Source: Roseateles sp.
GTDB taxonomy: Bacteria; Pseudomonadota; Gammaproteobacteria; Burkholderiales; Burkholderiaceae_C
Direction: 5' to 3'
NCBI GenBank assembly: GCA_019234295.1
Contig: JAFALK010000097.1
Location: 1 to 64,000, forward strand
DNA: 64,000 nucleotides
The notes beneath the pieces were generated by a model that worked only from the letters and a program-made list of their open reading frames with translations, was not told where the DNA came from and made no database searches. Position 1 is the stretch's first letter. Every line of letters starts with the position of its first letter. Made by a program: the position numbers and the translations under genes. Of the stretch, positions 58,166 through 64,000 are shown one piece after another.

Positions 58166-58801
58166 TCACCAGCGTTGGGGCAGGGACTTGAGGCGCTTGT
58201 AGTGGCCGTTGGCCACGCGGACCAAGTAGCCGCCCTGCTCGAGATCCTTGACGAGCTTGGAGACCATCTCGCGCGAGCAGCCCAGGCGCGTGGCCATGGC
58301 CTGGTGTGTGAGGTGAACGTCGCCGGCCTCGACATCGCTTTCAAGCAAGGCCTTCAGGCGGCCGTAGACGTCGTTGAGCGCAAGCTGCTTGGTCGAGAGC
58401 GTGGCGGCGCGGGCGCGGCGAATCACCTTGGTGAGCAGCTCGAGGGCGAACTCTGGATGCGCCGAGATGTGCTCGAGCAAGCTGGCACGCGTGAGCATCA
58501 CGCAGCGCGAGGGGATCTCGCAGATGACGCTCGCCGAGCGCGGCCCGCCGTCCAGGCTCATCTCGCCCACGTATTCGCCAGGTCCGTAGATACCGTAGGT
58601 GACCTCGCGACCGCGCGCATCGCAGCCAAACGCACGCAGCGAGCCCGAGAGCACGAGGTAGAGGCTGTCGCCCTGGGTTCCCTCTTCGATCAGCAAGGTG
58701 CCGCGGCGGTAGCTGCGGGCAAAGCCGCGGCCGGCCAGCAGGCGCAGGCTGTCGGGGAGGTTCAGCAGGCCCGGTTCGTTGATGTCTTCGTTCTTGTCCA
58801 T
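58166..58801 (-). CDS. Crp/Fnr-family transcriptional regulator
   Basis: 211 residues. A cyclic-nucleotide-binding-type jelly roll (about 20-125, GTLLIEEGTQGDSLYLVLSGSL, GEYVGEMSLDGGPRSASV) is followed by a helix-turn-helix (ATRLGCSREMVSKLVKDLE). PRSASV resembles the cAMP phosphate-binding cassette, but the ligand is not proven. There is no N-terminal Fnr cysteine set. ATG 58801 is preferred; an ATG at 58822 is possible. It converges on the M48 protease gene with one base between. Confidence 0.88.
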   Translation of the reverse strand: MDKNEDINEPGLLNLPDSLRLLAGRGFARSYRRGTLLIEEGTQGDSLYLVLSGSLRAFGCDARGREVTYGIYGPGEYVGEMSLDGGPRSASVICEIPSRCVMLTRASLLEHISAHPEFALELLTKVIRRARAATLSTKQLALNDVYGRLKALLESDVEAGDVHLTHQAMATRLGCSREMVSKLVKDLEQGGYLVRVANGHYKRLKSLPQRW

Positions 58802-59072
58802 TCTTGTAGGCTCCCGGCCCATGGCCTCTGGAGCCGTCGACATTATTGCGGGCACAGGGGTGTCTTTGCGTGTTGCGCACGCGACGTTGGCGCCCTGCGC
58901 ACGCGATGGCCACAGAATCTGCGTGCTGAAGTTCATTGTTCGCCCCCGCCCATGAAGACGGCGCAAGTGTGACTGCGTAACCGCATGTTCCCCAACCCCC
59001 ACCAGCGGGGGGCGCCGGGCCTGGTGCCAGTCCCCTTTGCAAGTGGCAGCGGGTGCTGGCCGTCGCAGCCGC

Positions 59073-59489
59073 TCAGTTCCCCGAGACGCCGATCATCCAG
59101 CCCACTCCGAACTTGTCATCGAGCATGCCGAACAGCGGCGCCCAGAAGGTCTGCGAGAGCGGCATCTTCACCTGGCCGCCCACGGCCAGCGCCTCAAAGG
59201 CAGCGCGCGCCTCGGCCTCGTTGGCGCAATCGAGCGAGATCGAGAACCCCTTGAAGGCGGTCTGGCCGCTGCACATGCCGTCCGACATCATGATCAGCGC
59301 GCCCTTGATCAGTAGCGAGGCGTGCAAGATCTTGTGGCCGCTGCCGGGCGGCAGCATGCCTTCGGGCGCCGGTGCGGGGCTCTCGCTGTTGCGCATCATC
59401 ATCTGCACTTCGGCACCGAGGGCCGATTTGTAGAGCTCGATGGCCTCTTCGCACCGGCCTTCATAGAACAGGTAGGGATCGATCTTCAT
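59073..59489 (-). CDS. PhnB/VOC-like protein (3-demethylubiquinone-9 methyltransferase-like fold)
   Basis: 138 residues of the VOC/glyoxalase superfamily, PhnB subgroup: IDPYLFYEGRCEEAIELYKSAL at the start, KGALIMMSDGM in the middle and FWAPLFGMLDDKFGVGWMI at the end. Function is unknown; no full metal-ligand set is evident. GAGGAGA is eight bases before ATG 59489. It follows the M13 peptidase gene by 22 bases on the same strand. Confidence 0.87.
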   Translation of the reverse strand: MKIDPYLFYEGRCEEAIELYKSALGAEVQMMMRNSESPAPAPEGMLPPGSGHKILHASLLIKGALIMMSDGMCSGQTAFKGFSISLDCANEAEARAAFEALAVGGQVKMPLSQTFWAPLFGMLDDKFGVGWMIGVSGN

Positions 59490-59511
59490 CAAGGTTCTCC
59501 TCGTCAAAAAA

Positions 59512-61563
59512 TCACCAGACCTTGCAGCGATCCTTGGCCGGCTTGCTCATGGCCGCGCCGGGCTTGCAGCTGAAGGCACGCTCGTATTCGGGCATGTTCA
59601 CCACCACGCCGTTGATGCGGTAGCGGCTCGGCGAATGCGGGTCGGTGCGGGCCATCGCGCGCTCGTATTCGGGGCGCGCCGAGCTGCAATCCCATTGCGC
59701 AAAGCCCACGAAGAAGCGCTGCTCGGGCGTGAGACCGTCCTGCATTTCCAAGGTCATGTTGGCCGTGTGAGCCTTCCAGGCGGAATAGGCCAGAATCAGG
59801 CCGCCGAGGTCGGCCAGGTCTTCACCGAGCGTGAGCTTGCTGTTGAGCTTGATGTCGTCGATGACGGTGTAGCCACCGTACTGCTTGACCACGCAGGCGG
59901 CACGTTCCTCGAAGGCCTTGCCATCCCGCGCGGTCCACCAGTTCTTGAGGTTGCCCCTCGCATCGAACTGGCGCCCTTCGTCGTCGAAGCCGTGGGTCAG
60001 CTCGTGGCCGATGGTGCCGCCGGTGTTGCCGTAGTTGGGTGCATCGTCGAGCTTGGCGTCGTAGAGCGGCGGCTGCAGCACGCCGGCGGGGAAGTTGATG
60101 TCGTTCATCTGCGCGTCGTAATAGGCATTGACGGTCTGCGGCGTCATGCTCCATTCGCCGCGGTCCAGCGGCTGTCCGATCTTGGCGAGCTGGCGGCGGG
60201 CCTCGAAGGCATTGCCGCGCTGCACATTGCCAAGGTGGTCGTCGCGCGCGACCGTGAAGGCCGAGTAGTCGCGCCAGCGGTCCGGGTAGCCGACCTTGTT
60301 GAGGATGGCGTACAGCTTTTCCTTGGCACGCACCTTGGTGTCCGCGCTCATCCAGTCGAGCGAGTCGATGCTCTGGCCCATGGCCGCCTCGATCTCGCGG
60401 GTCATCTCCACAGTCTTGTCCTTGAGCGCTGGGCTGAAGTTCTCGCGCACGAACTCCTGGCCCAGGGCCTCGCCCAGCTGGGCGTCGATCAGCTGCACGC
60501 ATTGCTTCCAGCGCGGTCTTTGCGCGGGCGTGCCCAGCAGAGTGTGGCCGAAGAAGTCGAAGCTGGCCTTGGCAGTCGCCGGATCGAGCTCGGGTGCCAA
60601 GCTGCTGATCAGTTGCCAGCGCAAGAGGGTGCGGATCTGGGCCAGACTCATCGACGCCAGGCGCTTGTCCAAAGCCTGAAGAAAGGCCGGCTCGGTAACG
60701 TTGTAGTTGTCGAGCCCTGCCTCCAAGCCCAGGGCGGCGCGATAGGCCGTCCAGTCGAAGCCGGGCGTCAGGGCCTGCAATCCCTTGGCGTCGAAGGCAT
60801 GGGCAATCTTGTAGGGGTCGCGCTTGTCTACGGGCGAGAGCGAGGCGCGCGCCAGCGCCGTCTCTGTCGCCAGCACCAGGGCGGCGGAGGACCTGGCCTG
60901 AGCCGGCAAGTCGCCGAGGCGTTCGAACATCTGCTGCACATGCGCGCGGAACTGCTCGCGCAGCTTGCGGGACTTCGCGTCGGTGCGCAGGTAGTAGCCG
61001 CGCTCGGGCAGCGACAGGCCCCCGGCATAGGCGAAGGCGATCAGCCGCGAGGAGTCGGCGTAATCCTGGCCCGAGGAGAAGCCGAAGAAGAAGCGCGAGT
61101 TGTTGCCGGCCAGGTGCAGCTGTGCAAGCAAGGCGGGTAGCTGCCGCTTGTCGCTCAGCGCGGCGATGCGATCGAGCACGGGCTTGAGCGGCTCCAGACC
61201 CTTGGCCTTCGCGGCACCCTCATCCATGCAGGCGGCAAAGTAGTCGCCGATCTTGGCCTGGCTCACGCTGCGCTCGGTGCCCTCGTGCGAGAGCTTGTCC
61301 AGCACGCCCCAAAGATAGCGCTCGTTGTCGTTGGCCATCTTGGAATAGACGTCCCAGCGGGGCTGATCAGCCGGGATGGGATTGCTCTTGCTCCAGTTGC
61401 CGCAGGCGAAGCGATAGAGGTCTTCGCATGGGTCCACCGTGCGGTCCATGGCGGCGGTGTCGAGGCTTGGCGTATAGGGCAGCTGAGCCAGCGGCTGGAC
61501 CTCGTCGGCCTGTGCGCCCAGGATCAGCGAGCCGATGAGAAGAGGGGTGAGGATGAACTTCAT
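59512..61563 (-). CDS. Exported M13-family zinc metallopeptidase (PepO/neprilysin type)
   Basis: 683 residues with a Sec signal (FILTPLLIGSLILGAQA). The peptidase domain has the zinc motif GHELTHGFDDEGRQFD (catalytic Glu521), with ENLADLGG-like sequence GEDLADLGGLILAY giving the third ligand, and the C-terminal FFVGFAQWDCS and CKVW typical of M13. VDPCEDLYRFACGNW marks the N-terminal domain. It cleaves oligopeptides in the periplasm. ATG 61563 aligns with the signal start. Confidence 0.95.
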   Translation of the reverse strand: MKFILTPLLIGSLILGAQADEVQPLAQLPYTPSLDTAAMDRTVDPCEDLYRFACGNWSKSNPIPADQPRWDVYSKMANDNERYLWGVLDKLSHEGTERSVSQAKIGDYFAACMDEGAAKAKGLEPLKPVLDRIAALSDKRQLPALLAQLHLAGNNSRFFFGFSSGQDYADSSRLIAFAYAGGLSLPERGYYLRTDAKSRKLREQFRAHVQQMFERLGDLPAQARSSAALVLATETALARASLSPVDKRDPYKIAHAFDAKGLQALTPGFDWTAYRAALGLEAGLDNYNVTEPAFLQALDKRLASMSLAQIRTLLRWQLISSLAPELDPATAKASFDFFGHTLLGTPAQRPRWKQCVQLIDAQLGEALGQEFVRENFSPALKDKTVEMTREIEAAMGQSIDSLDWMSADTKVRAKEKLYAILNKVGYPDRWRDYSAFTVARDDHLGNVQRGNAFEARRQLAKIGQPLDRGEWSMTPQTVNAYYDAQMNDINFPAGVLQPPLYDAKLDDAPNYGNTGGTIGHELTHGFDDEGRQFDARGNLKNWWTARDGKAFEERAACVVKQYGGYTVIDDIKLNSKLTLGEDLADLGGLILAYSAWKAHTANMTLEMQDGLTPEQRFFVGFAQWDCSSARPEYERAMARTDPHSPSRYRINGVVVNMPEYERAFSCKPGAAMSKPAKDRCKVW

Positions 61564-61643
61564 GCAGGGATTCTGTCCGAGGCAAAGACCCGTGCCAAAA
61601 GCCATTTCAGGTCCGCCTCATCGGGCCTTGGGATAATCCGCTC

Positions 61644-62219
61644 ATGCTCTCCGCCCGCTTCCCCCTGCTCGTGCTCGTGGCCGCCTTGCTGGCGGCCTGC
61701 AGTTCCGGCCCCGGCAGTTCGCGCAAGGCTGAACTCGTCTATCAGAACGAGCAGTTCAAGCCCGACGAGACCTTCTCGCGCCTGTTTGATGCCAGCGCAC
61801 CGGACATCTGCGAGGCCGCGCGCCGCGCCTTGCTGAGCCAGGGCTATGTGATCAGCGCCGCGTCCAAGGGTATGGTCACCGGTGCCAAGCGCTTCCAGCC
61901 CGAGGGCGAGGTGCATGTGGAGATCAGCTTCAACGTGGTCTGCGTGGCCGAGGGCAAGGCCGGGTCGCCATCCACGGCCTTCGTCTCCGCGCAGCAGGAC
62001 CGCTACGTGATCAAGCGCTCGAGCGCGGCCACCAGCATCGGCGTGAGCGCCATCGGCTCGATCTCGGTGCCGCTGTCTTCTCAGCAGGATTCGATGGTCA
62101 AGGTTGCCTCGGAGACGATCCCCGCGGGCACCTTCTACGATCGCTTCTTCGCGCTGATGCAGACGATGTTGGCCGATACCTCGGACGCCAGCGAAGAAAC
62201 CCGCTCGTCCAGCAACTGA
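61644..62219 (+). CDS. Lipoprotein of the DUF2242 type
   Basis: 191 residues with a lipobox (LLAACSSG; Cys near residue 19). The body, with FSRLFDASAPDICEAARRALLSQGY, GAKRFQPEGEVHVEI and QDRYVIKRSSAATSIGVSAIGS, matches DUF2242 proteins of betaproteobacteria, whose role is unknown. It is divergent from the M13 peptidase by 80 bases. Its last 85 bases overlap the convergent sigma-factor gene. Confidence 0.82.
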   Translation: MLSARFPLLVLVAALLAACSSGPGSSRKAELVYQNEQFKPDETFSRLFDASAPDICEAARRALLSQGYVISAASKGMVTGAKRFQPEGEVHVEISFNVVCVAEGKAGSPSTAFVSAQQDRYVIKRSSAATSIGVSAIGSISVPLSSQQDSMVKVASETIPAGTFYDRFFALMQTMLADTSDASEETRSSSN

Positions 62220-63421
62220 CGCTCGGCGTCGTTGCGGCTCAGGTCGCGCGCGCGGGCGAAAGCCTCGCGGGCCTCGGCAACGCGGCCCAGCCGCTCCAGC
62301 ATCTCGCCACGCGCGCTGTGCAGCCAAGGGTAGCCGACCAGCAGCTTCTCGTGCGCCAGTTCATCGATCAGCGCCAGGGCGGCTGCCGGGCCATATCCTT
62401 CGCCGCTCGCCATGCCGATGGCCACGGCCTGGTTGAGCGCCAGCACGGGCGAGGGCGCCAGCTGCGCCAGACCGTCGTAGAGCAGGACAATGGCGCTCCA
62501 GTCGGTGTCCTCGGCGCGAAGCGCGCGCGCATGAACGGCCGCGATACGGGCCTGCAGGCTGTAGGGCCCTGGCCGGTGCACGCGTTCGAGCAGCTCCAAG
62601 CCCCGATAGATCGCGCCACGATCCCATCGGCGGCGGTCCTGCTGCATCAGCAGCACCGGCCGGCCCTGGGCATCGAGCCGCGCCGGCAGCCGCGCGCTAC
62701 TGAGCTCCAAAAGGGCGGCCAGGCCCAGCACCTCGTCTTCCGCGGGCATCAGGCCGACAAGCTGGCGCGCCAGGCGCAGCGCTTCCTGGGCCAGCGCAGG
62801 CCGCATCCAGGCCGGGCCCGAGGTTGCCGCATGGCCCTCGTTAAAGATCAGGTAGATGACTTCAAGCACCGAGGCCAGGCGCGCGCGGCGTTCGTCGCCC
62901 TGCGGCTGCTCAAAGGGCACGCAGGCTTCGGCCAGCAGACGCTTGGCGCGCACGATACGCTGGGCGATCGCGGTCTCCTGGGCGAGAAAGGCGCGCGCGA
63001 TCTCGGCGTTCGTGAGGCCGGCCAACACCTTGAGCGCGAGCGCTGCCCGTGCCTCGGGCGCAAGCAGCGGGTGACAGGCGGTGAAGATCAGCCGCAGCTG
63101 GTCGTCCTCGATCTGCTCGCGGCTCTGGGGTGGCGGTACGTGGTCGAGACCCAGGGTTTCGAGCTCGCGGGCGAATTCCTCTTGCTTCTCGGCGTGAAGC
63201 TTGCGCGCGCGCAGGGCGTCGATGGCGCGGCGCTGAGCCACGGCCATCAACCAGGCGGCCGGATTGGCCGGCACGCCTTGGGCCGGCCAGGTCCTCAGCG
63301 CCTGTTCGAGCGCATCCTGGGCCAGGTCCTCGGCCTCGCCAAAATCGCGCAGCTTGCGCGCCAGGGCACCGATGAGCCGAGGACCCTCGATGCGCCACAG
63401 GGCCGCGACGCGCTCCTCCAT
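62135..63421 (-). CDS. ECF42-type RNA polymerase sigma factor with C-terminal TPR-like extension
   Basis: 428 residues. The sigma-70 region 2 part (EAEDLAQDALEQALRTWP, AWLMAVAQRRAIDALR) and region 4 (LLAPEARAALALKVLAGLTNAEIARAFL, IVRAKRLLAEA) fill the first 190 residues. The remaining 230 (VIYLIFNEGHAA, LLLMQQDRRRWDRGAI, ALNQAVAIGM) are the DUF6596/TPR extension that defines ECF42 sigma factors, which lack a normal anti-sigma factor. The upstream YCII/DGPF gene is their usual companion. The C-terminal codons overlap the convergent DUF2242 gene. Confidence 0.92.
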   Translation of the reverse strand: MEERVAALWRIEGPRLIGALARKLRDFGEAEDLAQDALEQALRTWPAQGVPANPAAWLMAVAQRRAIDALRARKLHAEKQEEFARELETLGLDHVPPPQSREQIEDDQLRLIFTACHPLLAPEARAALALKVLAGLTNAEIARAFLAQETAIAQRIVRAKRLLAEACVPFEQPQGDERRARLASVLEVIYLIFNEGHAATSGPAWMRPALAQEALRLARQLVGLMPAEDEVLGLAALLELSSARLPARLDAQGRPVLLMQQDRRRWDRGAIYRGLELLERVHRPGPYSLQARIAAVHARALRAEDTDWSAIVLLYDGLAQLAPSPVLALNQAVAIGMASGEGYGPAAALALIDELAHEKLLVGYPWLHSARGEMLERLGRVAEAREAFARARDLSRNDAERQLLDERVSSLASEVSANIVCISAKKRS

Positions 63422-63431
63422 CTCAGCGATC

Positions 63432-63893
63432 TCAGCGCTCTGCCGCTTTTTCGGCCTTTTCGGCCTTTTGGGCTTTCAGCTGCGCTTCAAGCTCATTGAA
63501 CTTGGCGAGCCCAGGCTGCTCCCCGAAGTCCTCGATCTCGTACAGCGGGCGGACCTCGATCATGCCGCCGTCGCCGTTCTTGCCGAAGGGCGCGGGGAAG
63601 CGGCGCGCCCATTCCATCGCCTCCTCGCGCGAGCGAACCTGGATCAGCGTGTAGCCGGCGATCAGCTCCTTGCTCTCGGCAAAGGGTCCGTCGATGACGG
63701 TGCGCTGGCCGTCCCGGTAGCTGATGCGCCAGCCATCGCGGCTTGGCTTGAGGCCATTGCCTTCGAGCAGCACGCCGGCGTGCGCCAGCTCCGCGTGATA
63801 GTCGGCCATCTCGGCGATGATGGGATCGTCGGGGCCATGCATGATGCCGGCTTCGCTCTGGGCCGTGGCGCGCACAATGATCATGAATCGCAT
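63432..63893 (-). CDS. YCII/DGPF-domain protein, ECF42 partner
   Basis: 153 residues. The YCII-related domain carries RFMIIVRAT at the start and the diagnostic IDGPFAESKELIAGYTLI (DGPF motif), followed by SREEAMEWARRFP. The tail is a repetitive Lys-Ala-Glu run (KAQKAEKAEKAAER). DGPF proteins are encoded beside ECF42 sigma factors and may feed a signal to them; their chemistry is unknown. AGGAG lies seven bases before ATG 63893. It precedes the sigma gene by ten bases. The final 107 bases of the window show no gene. Confidence 0.92.
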   Translation of the reverse strand: MRFMIIVRATAQSEAGIMHGPDDPIIAEMADYHAELAHAGVLLEGNGLKPSRDGWRISYRDGQRTVIDGPFAESKELIAGYTLIQVRSREEAMEWARRFPAPFGKNGDGGMIEVRPLYEIEDFGEQPGLAKFNELEAQLKAQKAEKAEKAAER

Positions 63894-64000
63894 GGTGGTT
63901 CTCCTGTGAAAAGTGGGACTGCACCCTGACGACGAATGATCGGCGCTCATTTCGACAGCCAGGGCACGTGCCAAGGGAAAACACCTAGGCGACAATCACT

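Overview
The window is GC-rich, densely coded chromosomal DNA. It carries a SoxB thiosulfohydrolase end, glutathione synthesis by a proteobacterial GshA, a TrpS with a C-terminal extension, a Kup transporter and many c-di-GMP proteins. Together these point to a betaproteobacterium of the order Burkholderiales (Rubrivivax/Leptothrix/Roseateles-like); this is inference from gene content and style. No rRNA, tRNA, transposase, integrase or CRISPR array was seen.

Layout. 1-477 is the 3' end of soxB. 554-6581 is a tight four-gene operon that looks like a prokaryotic conflict (immune) system: a SIR2-like/TIR protein, a membrane-anchored STAND NTPase with TPR repeats, a small protein with two PGDYG-like repeats, and a four-helix membrane protein. 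6615-10441 holds an outer-membrane barrel gene and, on the minus strand, an RluA-type pseudouridine synthase, a periplasmic solute-binding-like protein and a divergent MurA. 10605-12108 is an AT-rich repeat-bearing promoter followed by a HipA-family (YjjJ-like) kinase. 12105-14442 pairs the tRNA hydroxylase TrhO with a cysteine desulfurase-rhodanese fusion. 14491-24283 is mixed housekeeping: GNAT, a small exported protein with no clear start, GGDEF and EAL proteins, phosphatidylserine decarboxylase, TrpS, a DsrE-like protein, a GFA-type zinc protein and GshA.

24362-28960 is a minus-strand cluster behind a near-perfect Fur-box palindrome: di-haem cytochrome c peroxidase-like lipoprotein, porin, FMN-binding protein, ApbE flavin transferase and a His-rich four-helix membrane protein. 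It reads as an iron-regulated extracytoplasmic flavin/haem electron-transfer system. 29053-36703 holds GNAT, an MBL-fold hydrolase, a SulP anion transporter and two tandem TPR-GGDEF sensors. 36804-51803 is a peptide-import island: a DppB/DppC/fused-ATPase ABC transporter on the minus strand, then on the plus strand a TraB-like protein, a lipoprotein, an S9 peptidase and four consecutive paralogous family-5 substrate-binding proteins.

51855-56725 holds a small membrane coiled-coil protein, a KdpD/KdpE-like two-component pair, SodC and the Kup potassium transporter. 56727-63893 holds a flavin reductase, an M48 protease, a Crp/Fnr regulator, a PhnB-like protein, an M13 peptidase, a DUF2242-type lipoprotein, and an ECF42-type sigma factor with its YCII/DGPF partner. 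The strongest candidate for an undescribed system is the 554-6581 operon; the Fur-controlled flavin cluster is second.
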